From positions 310,001 to 374,000 of the forward strand of contig NZ_BQHY01000001.1 of NCBI RefSeq assembly GCF_021602155.1: 64,000 nt of DNA, given 5' to 3'. Below the pieces are notes generated by a model. That model was given only the letters and a program-made list of their open reading frames with translations. It was not told the origin of the DNA and ran no database searches. The DNA comes from Pseudomonas parakoreensis (lineage in GTDB: Bacteria > Pseudomonadota > Gammaproteobacteria > Pseudomonadales > Pseudomonadaceae). Shown piece after piece: positions 50,342-60,890 of the stretch. Numbering within the stretch: the stretch's first letter is position 1; the number at the start of each line of letters is the position of its first letter. A program made the translations under genes and the position numbers.

Positions 50342-52912
50342 TTAGGCCGGCTGAGCCTGCATGCTCAGCGGTCGCAACGGCAGCAGCGGCGCGTGGGGAT
50401 CGGCTTTCACCGAGGCCCGCCATGCGTCCAGCCACTCGGCGTGACCTTCGGCCCACACCTGCTCGTGCAGACGGGCCAGGGCCACCGGATCGCTCAGCAG
50501 TTGCAGGCGATCATGGTTGCTCAGCCCGGCCGGACCGACCTTGATCGCGTGACGCACACGCTCCTGACGCAGCCACTCGATCGGCTCGGCCTGACCGTGA
50601 CGGGAGGTCGCCAGCGAACACGCCAGGGCGTTCTGCTGTGGATCGACCACCGCACGAATAAAGCCGTCGTTCAGTGCGTGCCAACGGTTTTCATGGGTGT
50701 ACTGATCGGTGGCCAGCAGTGCCTGTGGCGGATTGTATTCCTCGGGGATGAGGAACAGGCTCTCGTCACGGGACTTGAGGCCCAGACCGACACGACTGGA
50801 AATCACCGACACCGGGATCGACAGCATCAGCGAACCGACGATCGGCACCAGCCACCACAGGAAGCTCGGGTTCAGCCAGATCACCAGCAGCGCCCAGCAG
50901 AAACCCAGCAGGGTCTGCGGACCGTGGCGCTTGACCGCCTCGCTCCATGGCGTGGAGTCGTCGTCACGCTGCGGCGAGTTCCAGGTCGCGGCCCAGCCGA
51001 GGAACGCGGCCAGGACGAAACGGGTGTGGAAAATCATCCGCACCGGCGCCAGCAGCATGGAGAACAGCATCTCCAGCAGCATCGACAGGGTCACCTTGAA
51101 CTTGCCACCGAACTCTTTCGCGCCCTTGGCCCAGATCAGGATGATGCTCAGCAGTTTCGGCAGGAACAGCAGCACAATGGTCGTCGAGAACAGCGCGATC
51201 GCCTTGTCCGGGTGCCATTGCGGCCACAGCGGATAAAGCTGACGCGGTTCAAGGAAGTACTGTGGCTCCATCAGCGTGTTCACCGCCAGCAGCGCGGTCG
51301 ACAGCACCAGGAAGAAGAACCACAACGGCGCCGACAGGTACGACATCACGCCAGTCAGGAACACCGCACGGTGCACCGGGTGCATGCCCTTGACCAGGAA
51401 CAGGCGGAAGTTCATCAGGTTGCCGTGGCACCAGCGACGGTCACGCTTCAGTTCGTCGAGCAGGTTCGGCGGCAGTTCTTCGTAGCTGCCCGGCAGATCG
51501 TAGGCAATCCACACGCCCCAACCGGCACGACGCATCAGCGCGGCTTCAACGAAGTCGTGGGACAGAATCGCCCCGGAAAACGCACCTTTGCCCGGCAACG
51601 GCGCCAGGGCGCAGTGGTCGATGAACGGCTTCATGCGAATGATCGCGTTGTGACCCCAGTAGTGGGATTCACCCAACTGCCAGAAGTGCAGACCGGCGGT
51701 AAACAGCGGACCGTAGACGCGGGTGGCGAACTGCTGCATGCGCGCATACAGCGTGTCCATGCCCGACGCACGTGGCGCGGTCTGGATGATCCCGGCGTCC
51801 GGCGTGGCTTCCATCAGGCGTACCAGACTGGTCAGGCACTCGCCGCTCATCACCGAGTCGGCGTCGAGCACGACCATGTACTTGTAGTCACCGCCCCAAC
51901 GACGGCAGAAGTCGTCGAGGTTGCCGCTCTTGCGTTTCACACGACGGCGACGGCGGCGATAGAAGATCTTGCCGAAGCCCTTGGCTTCGCGGCAGACGTC
52001 CAGCCAGGCCTGTTGCTCGGCGACGCAGATATCGGTGTCGTTACTGTCGCTCAGGACGAAGAAGTCGAAGCGATCCAGATCACCGGTGGCCGCGACCGAC
52101 TCGAAGGTGGCGCGCAGACCGGCGAATACCCGAGGCACGTCTTCGTTGCAGATCGGCATCACCAGCGCAGTACGAGCGTCTTTCGGAATCGGCTCGTTGC
52201 CGGCGCTTTTGCCGGAGATACGGTATTTGTCGTGACCGGTGAGCAACTCGAGGAAGCCCATCAGCGCCGTCCAGAAGCCGGCCGACACCCAGCAGAACAG
52301 AATCCCGAACAGAATCAGGATGCTGGTTTGCAGCGCATACGGCAGCACTTGCGTGGCGGTTTGCAGCAGCGGCTGGTGCAGGACCTCTTCAAGATCGACG
52401 AACGACCAGCCCTGGTACGGCATGATGCCTTTCATGTACCAGCCGGCGACGATGGTCTGGCCGAGCATCAGCAGCAACAGAATGTAGCGACGGATCGAAC
52501 CGACGGTGCGCCAGCGCGCGGCCGGCAACACATTCGCATCTTTTGGCGGCTGCGGCGGGTTGGTGCGACCGGTCAGACGGCGCCAGCCACGCACCAGAAT
52601 ATTGGTGCGCCAGGGTTCCGGCACGACTTTGGTCCGGTGGATGGGCGGCGTCGCCTTCATGGCGACCCGGCCGCTGGCGTCGAGCACCAGCATCTCCGCC
52701 TCTTCCAGTTCCTCTGCGGTGCTCAGGGTCAGGCGCTTGCCCACCGAAGCCTGGGCGGCTTCGGCAGGGGCGTCGAACGTTGGCGACGACAGGCGCTGGT
52801 GCAGTTCGCTGAAAGACTGGCAGCCCGCGAGTTCCGCGCGCTGCTCGTCGGTCATCGGCAGATGCGCCAGATACTCCGACAGAGTTTCTGGCTGTACTTG
52901 AGAGTTACTCAT
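50342..52912 (-). CDS. opgH: Glucans biosynthesis glucosyltransferase OpgH
   Basis: Inner-membrane family-2 glycosyltransferase that makes the beta-glucan backbone of osmoregulated periplasmic glucans. 856 residues, full length. Membrane segments flank a cytosolic GT2 domain with [15 protein letters not shown] and the RRW motif (RDRRWCHGN). Further membrane segments follow. Its start overlaps the opgG stop by 8 bases. Confidence 0.97.
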   Translation of the reverse strand: MSNSQVQPETLSEYLAHLPMTDEQRAELAGCQSFSELHQRLSSPTFDAPAEAAQASVGKRLTLSTAEELEEAEMLVLDASGRVAMKATPPIHRTKVVPEPWRTNILVRGWRRLTGRTNPPQPPKDANVLPAARWRTVGSIRRYILLLLMLGQTIVAGWYMKGIMPYQGWSFVDLEEVLHQPLLQTATQVLPYALQTSILILFGILFCWVSAGFWTALMGFLELLTGHDKYRISGKSAGNEPIPKDARTALVMPICNEDVPRVFAGLRATFESVAATGDLDRFDFFVLSDSNDTDICVAEQQAWLDVCREAKGFGKIFYRRRRRRVKRKSGNLDDFCRRWGGDYKYMVVLDADSVMSGECLTSLVRLMEATPDAGIIQTAPRASGMDTLYARMQQFATRVYGPLFTAGLHFWQLGESHYWGHNAIIRMKPFIDHCALAPLPGKGAFSGAILSHDFVEAALMRRAGWGVWIAYDLPGSYEELPPNLLDELKRDRRWCHGNLMNFRLFLVKGMHPVHRAVFLTGVMSYLSAPLWFFFLVLSTALLAVNTLMEPQYFLEPRQLYPLWPQWHPDKAIALFSTTIVLLFLPKLLSIILIWAKGAKEFGGKFKVTLSMLLEMLFSMLLAPVRMIFHTRFVLAAFLGWAATWNSPQRDDDSTPWSEAVKRHGPQTLLGFCWALLVIWLNPSFLWWLVPIVGSLMLSIPVSVISSRVGLGLKSRDESLFLIPEEYNPPQALLATDQYTHENRWHALNDGFIRAVVDPQQNALACSLATSRHGQAEPIEWLRQERVRHAIKVGPAGLSNHDRLQLLSDPVALARLHEQVWAEGHAEWLDAWRASVKADPHAPLLPLRPLSMQAQPA

Positions 52913-54719
52913 CGGCAGGCAACTGATAGCTCCAGGTCTCGGTCAGGACTTCTTCAGTCGGTGCCGATTCCGGTGTGGCTGGGGCCGCGTTCGCAGCCGC
53001 TGGCTGCTTGGCGTCTTTGTTGGCCTTGTCCTTGGCATCTGCGGCGGGCTTGGCGTCGGCCTGTTTGGCTTCAGCGGCCTTGGCTTCCTTGTCTTCCTTC
53101 TCTTGTTGCTTGGCGGCGATCTTGTCAGCCTTGGCCACCGACGAATTCGACGCCGGTACCGAAGATTTGGCCAGATCAGCGGTGACCACTGGCTGGACCA
53201 GGGCAGCACGCATCTCGGTGGACTTGCTCGCGTCCTTGATCTTCATCCGCAGGGTCAGGCGCCAGCCCTTGGTTTCCGGGTTGTAGCGCACGCTGTTCTC
53301 GACCAGTTCGGCGTTATCGCCAACGCTGACCTGACTGCGTACGTCGGCATCCGGCGCCAGGGCTGCCAGCGATGGACCTTCGAAGTCGACCAGGTAAGCA
53401 ACGCTTCCATCCGGCTGACGAATCAGGTTCGACTGCTTGACGTCACCGGTCGAACGCAGGGTCTGCTTGACCCAGGCACTGTCCGGGGCGTGAATCGCCG
53501 CTTCGTCCATGGTCCAGTGCAGGCGGTAGGCGAAGTCCAGCGGCTTGCCCGGCTCCGGCATGGTTTCCGGGCTCCAGAACGCAACGATGTTGTCGTTGGT
53601 TTCGTCAGCGGTCGGAATCTCTACCAGATCAACGGTGCCCTTGCCCCACTCGCCCTTCGGCTCGATCCACGCACTTGGACGCTTGTCGTAGCGGTCGTCG
53701 AGGTCTTCGTAGTGGCTGAAGTCGCGGCCACGCTGCAGCAGACCGAAACCACGCGGGTTCTCGACGCTGAAGTTGCTCACGGCCAGGTGTTTCGGGTTGT
53801 TCAGCGGACGCCAGATCCACTCGCCGTTGCCGGCATGGATCGACAGACCGCTGGAGTCGTGCAGTTCACGACGGTAGTTGAGGACTTTCGACGGCTGGTT
53901 GGCGCCGAACAGGAACATGCTGGTCAACGGCGCGATGCCCAGTTTGCCGACCTTGTCACGCAGGAACATCTGCGCCTTGACGTCGACAATGGTGTCGCTG
54001 CCCGGACGCAGGATCAGCCGATAGGCACCGGTGGCGCGCGGCGAATCGAGCAGGGCGAAGATCACCAGGTGCTTGTCGCCCGGCTTCGGCTGCTGAATCC
54101 AGAACTCGCGGAAACGCGGAAACTCTTCGCCCGACGGCAGCGCGGTGTCGATCGCCAGACCACGGGCCGACAGACCGTAGGTGTGACCCTTGCCGACGAC
54201 GCGGAAGTAACTCGCGCCAAGCATGGTCATGATTTCGTCTTGCTTGTCGGCCTTGTTGATCGGGTACAGCACGCGGAAACCGGCGTAGCCCAGCTGCTCG
54301 GTGGCCTTCGGATCGAACTTGAGGTCGCCGAAATCGAAACGGGTCGGATCGTATTTGATCTCTTCGACGGTGTTCGCCGTGATTTCGTTGATTTTCACCG
54401 GCGTATCGAAGTGCATGCCCTGGTGATAGAAGGACAGCTTGAACGGGGTCTTCTGATCGGCCCACTCAGCCTTTTCGGTGAGGAAGCGGATTTTCTGATA
54501 GTCCGCGAATTTCATGTCGCGGAATTCGTTCGGCAGGTTGCTGCGCGGGGCTTCGAATTTCTGCCCGGCGAGCTCTTTAGCCTTGGCTGATACATCGTCA
54601 AGATTGAACGCCCAAAGCTGGCCGGCGCTGAGCAGGCACAGGAGCGCCGAACCCGCTACCAGGGCACTTCGCATGCGTTTGGCAGACATTTTTGCTGCAT
54701 TACAGGGACTAACAATCAC
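52905..54719 (-). CDS. opgG: Glucans biosynthesis protein OpgG
   Basis: Periplasmic protein required for glucan assembly and branching. I chose GTG at 54719 (604 residues), which has GAGGG 6 bases upstream; the frame is open 15 codons further but without a ribosome site. Signal peptide [22 protein letters not shown] follows a short basic lead. The beta-sandwich body is typical ([29 protein letters not shown]). The C-terminus carries an Ala/Lys/Asp-rich low-complexity tail of about 60 residues that is longer than in E. coli. Confidence 0.95.
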   Translation of the reverse strand: MIVSPCNAAKMSAKRMRSALVAGSALLCLLSAGQLWAFNLDDVSAKAKELAGQKFEAPRSNLPNEFRDMKFADYQKIRFLTEKAEWADQKTPFKLSFYHQGMHFDTPVKINEITANTVEEIKYDPTRFDFGDLKFDPKATEQLGYAGFRVLYPINKADKQDEIMTMLGASYFRVVGKGHTYGLSARGLAIDTALPSGEEFPRFREFWIQQPKPGDKHLVIFALLDSPRATGAYRLILRPGSDTIVDVKAQMFLRDKVGKLGIAPLTSMFLFGANQPSKVLNYRRELHDSSGLSIHAGNGEWIWRPLNNPKHLAVSNFSVENPRGFGLLQRGRDFSHYEDLDDRYDKRPSAWIEPKGEWGKGTVDLVEIPTADETNDNIVAFWSPETMPEPGKPLDFAYRLHWTMDEAAIHAPDSAWVKQTLRSTGDVKQSNLIRQPDGSVAYLVDFEGPSLAALAPDADVRSQVSVGDNAELVENSVRYNPETKGWRLTLRMKIKDASKSTEMRAALVQPVVTADLAKSSVPASNSSVAKADKIAAKQQEKEDKEAKAAEAKQADAKPAADAKDKANKDAKQPAAANAAPATPESAPTEEVLTETWSYQLPADE

Positions 54720-55152
54720 GAGCAACCCTCGCCGAAAACAGATCAAAAAACCAACGGCCAGCAAGCCGTCTGTGTGGCCATTTTCGTCAGCTTATTTCGG
54801 TTCCAGAGAGCCAGATACTGCGTTGCCGCTCCTCGCCATAGCGGGCTATGACTCGTCGCGGCGCCTTGTCTCTGGCTCCCTGGCCCTCGAAATAATGCTG
54901 ACAAAAATGGCCGTACAGACCGCTCATGCCAGGTTGGCGAGCATTGTTCCGACTCCGCTGGGGCAAAATGATTCCCCAATCGGATCCAGACAAGTCTCTA
55001 CCTAAGTCAAAAATGGACCAGCGAACGCTGATCCCCATAGCGCGCGATTATCCAGTAGCCCGCGTGACAACGCATCAGGGGTAACAAAGTATTTATCGCG
55101 AAAAACGCCTGTTTTCAGTCGAAAAGCCCTTGAAAAGATGTTTCAAGCGCTT
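54720..55152. other. 433-bp gap between opgG and dtd
   Basis: No gene was seen. It holds the opgGH promoter/leader region, an imperfect 187-bp palindrome (54751-54937) and AT-rich DNA near 55080-55150. The dtd stop is immediately beyond. Confidence 0.7.
54751..54937. repeat. 187-bp imperfect inverted repeat in the opgG leader
   Basis: Arms of about 65 bases (54751-54815 and 54870-54937) are around 75% complementary. The best core is GTCTGTGTGGCCATTTTCGT against the complement of GACAAAAATGGCCGTACAGA, with a 54-base GC-rich centre. It is not one of the four REP classes here. Confidence 0.65.
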
Positions 55153-55590
55153 TCATGTCTGTAACAGGAAGGTGACCGGGCCATCGTTGACCAGGTGCAC
55201 CTGCATATCCGCGCCGAATCTACCTGATGCCACAGTGCCATGCATCTGTTTCGCTTTGCTGAATAGATAGTCGAACAATTCCTCGCCCAATGCCGGAGGG
55301 GCCGCGGTCGAGAAACTCGGACGCAACCCGCTCTTGGTGTCGGCAGCCAGGGTGAACTGAGAGACCAGCAGCAACCCGCCGCCCACATCCGCCAGGGACA
55401 GATTCATCTTGCCCTCGGCGTCACTGAATACCCGATAGTTAAGCAGCTTATGCAGAAGTTTGTCGGCACTGGCACGGGTGTCGTCGGGTTCGACCGCCAC
55501 CAGCACCAGCAAACCCTGATCCACCGCGCCGACTATTTCTCCCGCGACTTCGACCCGCGCACCGCGCACGCGCTGTAGCAGCCCCTTCAT
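55153..55590 (-). CDS. dtd: D-aminoacyl-tRNA deacylase
   Basis: Removes D-amino acids wrongly attached to tRNA. 145 residues, normal. The motifs SQFTLAAD near residue 77 and [10 protein letters not shown] at the end form the active site of DTD. Overlaps the pip stop by 4 bases, so it is co-translated with it. Confidence 0.97.
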   Translation of the reverse strand: MKGLLQRVRGARVEVAGEIVGAVDQGLLVLVAVEPDDTRASADKLLHKLLNYRVFSDAEGKMNLSLADVGGGLLLVSQFTLAADTKSGLRPSFSTAAPPALGEELFDYLFSKAKQMHGTVASGRFGADMQVHLVNDGPVTFLLQT

Positions 55591-56558
55591 GCTTCTTCTG
55601 GCGGCAGATCGAGCAGGCGGCGGGCCATGTTGCTCGCGGCACGCACCAGCGCGTCGGTAATACCTGGCTCGGAGGCAGCGTGGCCAGCATCGCGAATCAC
55701 CTGCAGCTCGCTGTTCGGCCAGGCCTGATGCAATTCCCAGGCGTTGTCCAGCGGGCAGATCACGTCGTAGCGACCGTGAATGATCACCCCCGGCAGATGA
55801 GCGATCTTGCCCATGTCGCGGATCAACTGGTTCGGTTCAAGGAACGCATTGTTGGTGAAGTAGTGGCATTCGATCCGCGCGATCGACAGGGCGCGCTGCG
55901 GCTCGGAGAAACGGTCGACCACCAGCGGGTTCGGCCGCAGGGTCGCGGTGCGCCCTTCCCACGTCGACCAGGCCTTGGCCGCGTGCATCTGGGCAATCTG
56001 ATCGTTACCGACCAGGCGCTTGTGGAAAGCGCTGAGCAGATCGTCGCGCTCGTCCAGCGGGATCGGCGCGATGTAGTCCTGCCAGTAATCAGGAAACAGA
56101 CGGCTGGCACCGGCCTGATAGAACCACTCGATTTCCTGCGGACGGCAGAGAAAGATCCCACGCAGGATCAGACCGTGAACACGCTCCGGATGGGTTTGCG
56201 CGTAGGCCAGCGCCAGGGTCGAGCCCCACGAACCGCCAAACAGCACCCACTTGTCGATGCCCAAGTGCTTGCGGATACGTTCGAGGTCGGCGACCAGATC
56301 CCAGGTGGTGTTGTTTTCCAGGCTGGCGTGGGGGGTGGAGCGTCCGCAGCCGCGCTGGTCGAAGGTGACGATGCGATACAGGTTCGGGTCGAAATAGCGA
56401 CGGCTCTGCGCGTCGCAACCGGCGCCGGGACCACCGTGGATGAACACCACCGGCAAGCCTTCCGGCGAACCGCTTTCGTCGACGTACAGCGTGTGGGTGT
56501 CATCGACAGCCAGATCGTGCCGGGCATGGGGTTTGATCTGCGGAAACAATGTCTGCAT
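55587..56558 (-). CDS. pip: Proline iminopeptidase
   Basis: Alpha/beta hydrolase that removes N-terminal proline from peptides. 323 residues. Oxyanion motif HGGPGAGCD near residue 40, nucleophile Ser in [12 protein letters not shown] near 110, Asp in GRYDVICP and His in [10 protein letters not shown] complete the triad. Operon with dtd (4-base overlap). Confidence 0.96.
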   Translation of the reverse strand: MQTLFPQIKPHARHDLAVDDTHTLYVDESGSPEGLPVVFIHGGPGAGCDAQSRRYFDPNLYRIVTFDQRGCGRSTPHASLENNTTWDLVADLERIRKHLGIDKWVLFGGSWGSTLALAYAQTHPERVHGLILRGIFLCRPQEIEWFYQAGASRLFPDYWQDYIAPIPLDERDDLLSAFHKRLVGNDQIAQMHAAKAWSTWEGRTATLRPNPLVVDRFSEPQRALSIARIECHYFTNNAFLEPNQLIRDMGKIAHLPGVIIHGRYDVICPLDNAWELHQAWPNSELQVIRDAGHAASEPGITDALVRAASNMARRLLDLPPEEA

Positions 56559-56662
56559 TGCGTGCTCCGTAAGGGGTCGAGGTCATCCCTGGGGGGACTT
56601 CTATTATTCTGCCGTCCGGCATCATAAACCCGATTTACATCAATGAGCATGCCCGCACGCAG

Positions 56663-57580
56663 TCACAATTTGTCAGCCATGAACCTCAACAGGTGTTCGT
56701 AGAGCCGGTCGACCTCGGCGACCTGACCTCGCGCACGCAAACAACCGTGCACCAGCCCTTCGCCGTAATAAAGCGAAGCGTCTGTGCCGGCGCTGGCCAG
56801 TCGTTCAGCGTAGCGCACGCCGTCGTCGCGCAGCGGATCGAATTGCGCCACGGCGATCCAGGCTGGCGGCAATCCACTGAAATCGTCAGCGAGCAGCGGC
56901 ATGGCATAAGCATCCGGCCGAGGGCTGCCGCGCAGGTATAACGCGTGATAGCTGTGCACATCATGGCTGCCGAGCAACGGTGCATCGGCGCATTCGCTGC
57001 GTGACGGCAACCGGTCGTCACCGCCAAGGCCGGGATAGATCAGCACTTGAGCCGCCGGCATCGCCTCGTCGGCATCGCGCAACGCCAGGCACAACGCGGC
57101 GGCGAGATTGCCACCGGCGCTGTCGCCGGCTACCAGCAGTTTCTGCGGGTCAAACCAGAACGGCCCGCTGCGCAACGCGCGCCAGACACTCAGGCAATCT
57201 TCGAACCCCGCCGGGTATGGATGTTCTGGCGCCAGCCGATAATCCACCGCCACCACCATCGCCCCCAGCGCCATGGCCAGTTCGAAACAGATGAAGTCGT
57301 GCGAGTCGAGCCCACCGACGACCCAACCACCGCCATGCAAGTACAACACGCAAGGCCAGCCGCTGGCCGGTGGCTTGAGCGGCGGCCGGTAGGAACGCAC
57401 CGGTACGCCGCTCAACTGGAAGTCGACGACCTCCAGCCCTGCGGGCCGTTCAGGGGTGAAGGCCCGACACATGGCGTCATAGGCCTGGCGCAGTCCTGCG
57501 AGACTGCTGTCATCACTGACGAAACTTTCGGTTCGGGTAACGAAGGCCGCCATGGCCGGCGTCAGCGGATAATGGCTCAT
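56663..57580 (-). CDS. HSL-family alpha/beta hydrolase (esterase)
   Basis: 305-residue cytosolic hydrolase of the hormone-sensitive-lipase family. HGGGWVVGG near residue 80 is the oxyanion loop, and nucleophile Ser is in GDSAGGNLAA near 150; the Asp and His of the triad lie in the C-terminal third (EGLVHGCL). Natural substrate unknown. Its start overlaps the stop of the quaternary-amine binding protein by one base, so the two are translationally coupled. Confidence 0.9.
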   Translation of the reverse strand: MSHYPLTPAMAAFVTRTESFVSDDSSLAGLRQAYDAMCRAFTPERPAGLEVVDFQLSGVPVRSYRPPLKPPASGWPCVLYLHGGGWVVGGLDSHDFICFELAMALGAMVVAVDYRLAPEHPYPAGFEDCLSVWRALRSGPFWFDPQKLLVAGDSAGGNLAAALCLALRDADEAMPAAQVLIYPGLGGDDRLPSRSECADAPLLGSHDVHSYHALYLRGSPRPDAYAMPLLADDFSGLPPAWIAVAQFDPLRDDGVRYAERLASAGTDASLYYGEGLVHGCLRARGQVAEVDRLYEHLLRFMADKL

Positions 57581-58527
57581 CAGTTTTTCAGACTGGCCTG
57601 AACGGCCCCCACGCCATCCTTGCCATCGAAGCTGCTGACCCCGGCCAGCCAGCGCTGCAGATCCTCGGGGTGTTCACGCAGCCAGTTCTTTGCCACGTCC
57701 TGCGGCGTCTTGCGCGCCATGATCGGTACCATCAGCTGGCTTTCCTGGGCGGCAGTGAACGTCAGGTTTTGCAGCAGGCGATGGACGTTCGGGCAGCGTT
57801 CGGCGTAATCCGGCGCGGTCACGGTGGACACGGTGGCGGCGCCTTCGTTGGGGCCGTAGACGTCTTCGCTGCCGGTCAGGTAGGTGATCTTCATGTTGAT
57901 ATTCATCGGGTGCGGGGTCCAGCCGACGAACACCACAAACTCCTTGCGATTCACCGCGCGTTGTACAGCGGCGAGCATGCCTGCCTCACCGGACTCGACG
58001 ATCTTGAAATCCTTCAGACCGAAGTGGTTGGTCTCGATCATGCTCTTGATGGTGGTGTTGGCCCCACTGCCCGGCTCGATGCCGTAGATCTTGCCGCCCA
58101 ACTGATCCTTGAACTTCGCGATGTCGGCGAAGGTTTTCAACCCGGCCGCCGCCACGTAATCCGGTACCGCCAGCGTCGCCTGTGCATCCGCCAGACTCGG
58201 CTTGTCCAGGACTTTGACCTGGTTGGCAGCGAGAAAGGGCGCAATGTTGTTGTCCATCGCCGGTTTCCAGTAGCCGAGGAAGATGTCCAGACGCTTGTCG
58301 CGAATGCCGGCAAAGATGATCTGCTGCACTGCGCTGGTCTGCTTGCTGTCGTAGCCGAGACCATTGAGCAACACATCGGCCATGCCGCTGGTGGCGATCA
58401 CGTCGGTCCAGTTGACCACGCCCATGCGCACGGTTTTGCAGGAGGCGTCGTCATTGGCCATGACGCCAGCGCTGAACAGCGCGCTGCCGGTGAGGATTAA
58501 CGCACAACGAGTGAAGAGCTTTTTCAT
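57580..58527 (-). CDS. Choline/betaine-type ABC binding protein
   Basis: 315-residue periplasmic OpuAC-type binding protein. Signal peptide MKKLFTRCALILTGSALFSA, then CKTVRMGVVNWTDVIATSG, GIRDKRLDIFLGYWKPAMD and VGWTPHPMN, which resemble ChoX-type choline-binding proteins; Trp residues fit an aromatic cage for a quaternary ammonium group. ATG at 58527 begins the signal peptide. No permease or ATPase gene lies nearby in this window. Probably transcribed with the esterase and near the hut genes. Confidence 0.9.
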   Translation of the reverse strand: MKKLFTRCALILTGSALFSAGVMANDDASCKTVRMGVVNWTDVIATSGMADVLLNGLGYDSKQTSAVQQIIFAGIRDKRLDIFLGYWKPAMDNNIAPFLAANQVKVLDKPSLADAQATLAVPDYVAAAGLKTFADIAKFKDQLGGKIYGIEPGSGANTTIKSMIETNHFGLKDFKIVESGEAGMLAAVQRAVNRKEFVVFVGWTPHPMNINMKITYLTGSEDVYGPNEGAATVSTVTAPDYAERCPNVHRLLQNLTFTAAQESQLMVPIMARKTPQDVAKNWLREHPEDLQRWLAGVSSFDGKDGVGAVQASLKN

Positions 58528-58674
58528 TCGGGAGTTCTCGTGCGGCAGCAGATTATTGTCAGGTCGGTGTCTGGTGCACCGTGGCCGCAACATTACGCAG
58601 GCGACGAGAGGGAAAGATGAACGGTGGCGACTGTGTTTTGCACAGCGGCGACCCGGACGGAACACCGCCCTCTC

Positions 58675-58762
58675 GTGGGAGCGAACTTGCTCGCGAATGC
58701 GGTGAATCAGTCATCTCATAATCGACTGACACGATGCTTTCGCAAGCAAGCTCGCTCTCACA
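58675..58762. repeat. REP-type inverted pair, class C (copy 3)
   Basis: Inverted GTGGGAGCGAACTTGCTCGC arms (diverged) with a spacer of about 40 bases between the binding-protein gene and hutG. Confidence 0.86.
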
Positions 58763-58781
58763 GGGGGTTGTGGGTCTGTGT

Positions 58782-59585
58782 TCAGGCTTGGTAGTGGCTC
58801 TCGCCCCAGGCAAGCAAACCCTGCAGCAACGCTTTGAGCACCAGCCGCGTCGGCTCTGCCAGATCGGCGCGGTAGCGGAACGGTTCGAACTCTTCCATGT
58901 AGGTGCTCTGGCACAGCTCCAGTTGCACGGCGTGGATGTGCTCGGCCGGGTTGCCGTAATGGCGGGTAATGTGGCCGCCCTTGAAGCGCCCGTTGAGCAC
59001 GTGGGTGTAAGGGTCGTGACGGGCGCAGATGGCTTCCAGTCGCGTCGCCAGTTGTGGATCGCAACTGGCGCCGTTGAAGGTGCCGAGGTTGAAATCCGGC
59101 AGTTTGCCGTCGAACAGGTGCGGGATGACCGAGCGGATCGAGTGCGCGTCGAACAGCAGCGCATAGCCGAACTCGGCCTTCAACCGCGCCAGCTCTTGCT
59201 GCAGGGTGCGGTGGTACGGCGTCCAGATCTGTTCCAGGTACGTCGTGCGTTCTTCTTTCGACGGCTCCTTGCCTTCCTTGAACAACGGAATGCCATCGAA
59301 CAGCGTTGCCGGGTACAGCCCGGTGGTGGCGCCGGCGTACAGCGGTTTGTCGTCGGACGGGCGGTTCAGGTCGATGACGAACCGCGAGTACTCGGCGGCC
59401 AACGTGCTGGCGCCCAACGCCTCGGCAAAATCGTAAAGCTGCGGAATGTGCCAGTCGGTGTCCGGCAGGCTTTTCGCGTCCGGGATCAATCCGGCCTCGA
59501 CCGCCGGGGTCAGACGTACGCCAGCGTGAGGCATGCTGATCAGCAACGGCACGCGACCTTGTTTGAAGCTCAGAACCTTATCCAC
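58782..59585 (-). CDS. hutG: N-formylglutamate deformylase
   Basis: Final step of the five-step histidine pathway, hydrolysing N-formylglutamate to glutamate and formate; metal-dependent. 267 residues from GTG at 59585, which has AGGAG 7 bases upstream. The N-terminus VDKVLSFKQG-RVPLLISMPHAG and the later DAHSIRS and GYALLFDAH stretches carry metal-site residues. Ten bases follow hutI, so both are in one operon. Use of HutG implies the HutF branch is encoded elsewhere in the cluster. Confidence 0.96.
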   Translation of the reverse strand: MDKVLSFKQGRVPLLISMPHAGVRLTPAVEAGLIPDAKSLPDTDWHIPQLYDFAEALGASTLAAEYSRFVIDLNRPSDDKPLYAGATTGLYPATLFDGIPLFKEGKEPSKEERTTYLEQIWTPYHRTLQQELARLKAEFGYALLFDAHSIRSVIPHLFDGKLPDFNLGTFNGASCDPQLATRLEAICARHDPYTHVLNGRFKGGHITRHYGNPAEHIHAVQLELCQSTYMEEFEPFRYRADLAEPTRLVLKALLQGLLAWGESHYQA

Positions 59586-59595
59586 AACCGCTCTC

Positions 59596-60801
59596 CTACA
59601 GACTTGATTCAACGCCGTGACGCACGACGCGTTTGTCCAGATCGCCCCCGAGCCAATAGGCCAGGTCCGCCGGGCGGTCGATCTGCCAGGCGACAAAATC
59701 CGCAACCTTGCCGACTTCCAGCGAACCGTGGGTGTCAGCCATGCCCAGCGCTTGTGCGGCATGGATGGTCGCGCCGGCCAGGGCTTCTTCCGGAGTCATG
59801 CGGAAGCAGGTGCAGGCCATGTTCAGCATCAGGCGCAACGACAGCGCCGGCGAGGTGCCGGGGTTGAGGTCACTGGCGATAGCGATCTTGACCTTGTGCT
59901 TGCGCAGGGCGTCCATCGGCGGCAACCGGGTTTCGCGAAGGAAATAGAACGCGCCCGGCAACAGCACGGCGACGGTGTCGGCTTTGGCCATGGCGATGGC
60001 GTCGTCTTCATCCATGAACTCCAGATGATCGGCGGACAACGCCTTATAGCGCGCGGCCAGGCTGGAGCCATGCAGCGACGACAATTGTTCGGCATGCAGC
60101 TTTACCGGCAGACCAAGCTTTTGCGCGGTGATGAATACCCGCTCGACCTGCTCCGGCGAGAACGCCAGATACTCGCAGAACGCATCCACCGCATCGACCA
60201 GCCCTTCGGCGGCCAATGCCGGGAGCATCTCGGCGCAGATGTGCTCGATGTAGTCGTCAGCGCGATCCTTGTACTCCGGCGGCAAAGCGTGGGCGGCCAG
60301 ACAGGTGCTGCGCACGCTGATCGGCAGTTGCGCGGCGAGCCGGCGAATGACCCGCAGGATCTTGCGTTCACTGGCCAGATCCAGACCGTAGCCGGACTTC
60401 ATCTCGACCGTGGTCACGCCGTCGCGCATCAGGCTTTTCAAACGCTTGGCGGCGCTGGCGAACAGCTCGTCTTCGCTCGCTTCACGGGTGGCGCGCACAG
60501 TGCTGGCGATACCGCCGCCCTGAGCCGCGATCTCGGCGTAGCTGACGCCTTGCAGGCGTTTCTCGAATTCGCCGCTGCGGTTGCCACCGAACACCGTGTG
60601 AGTGTGGCAGTCGATCAGGCCGGGGGTGACCCACGCGCCTTGCAGGTCGTTGACCGCCGGGTATTCGCCAGAGGGCAATTGATTGCGCGGGCCGATCCAC
60701 TCGATGTGCGCACCGGACGTCACGATGGCCGCATCCTCGATGATCGAGTAGACGCCCTGCGCCATGGTTGCGACGTGGCAGTGTTGCCAGAGGGTTTTCA
60801 T
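59596..60801 (-). CDS. hutI: Imidazolonepropionase
   Basis: Amidohydrolase that opens imidazolonepropionate to formiminoglutamate in histidine catabolism. 401 residues with the metal motif [10 protein letters not shown] near residue 70, further ligands in [11 protein letters not shown] and [12 protein letters not shown], and the catalytic Asp in SDLNPGTSP. Followed by hutG at 10 bases. Confidence 0.97.
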   Translation of the reverse strand: MKTLWQHCHVATMAQGVYSIIEDAAIVTSGAHIEWIGPRNQLPSGEYPAVNDLQGAWVTPGLIDCHTHTVFGGNRSGEFEKRLQGVSYAEIAAQGGGIASTVRATREASEDELFASAAKRLKSLMRDGVTTVEMKSGYGLDLASERKILRVIRRLAAQLPISVRSTCLAAHALPPEYKDRADDYIEHICAEMLPALAAEGLVDAVDAFCEYLAFSPEQVERVFITAQKLGLPVKLHAEQLSSLHGSSLAARYKALSADHLEFMDEDDAIAMAKADTVAVLLPGAFYFLRETRLPPMDALRKHKVKIAIASDLNPGTSPALSLRLMLNMACTCFRMTPEEALAGATIHAAQALGMADTHGSLEVGKVADFVAWQIDRPADLAYWLGGDLDKRVVRHGVESSL

Positions 60802-60830
60802 CCCAAGTCCTCGTCTTGTTCAAAATCGTA

Positions 60831-60884
60831 TCGCTGGCAAGCCAGCTCCCACAGGTATTTGTGAGAGCTGGCTTGCCAGCGATG
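60831..60884. repeat. REP-type inverted pair, class B (copy 3)
   Basis: A compact class B palindrome (TCGCTGGCAAGCCAGCTCCC and its inverse) with only about 12 bases between arms, located between hutH and hutI. The hutH stop is 6 bases away. Confidence 0.9.
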
Positions 60885-60890
60885 AGGGCC

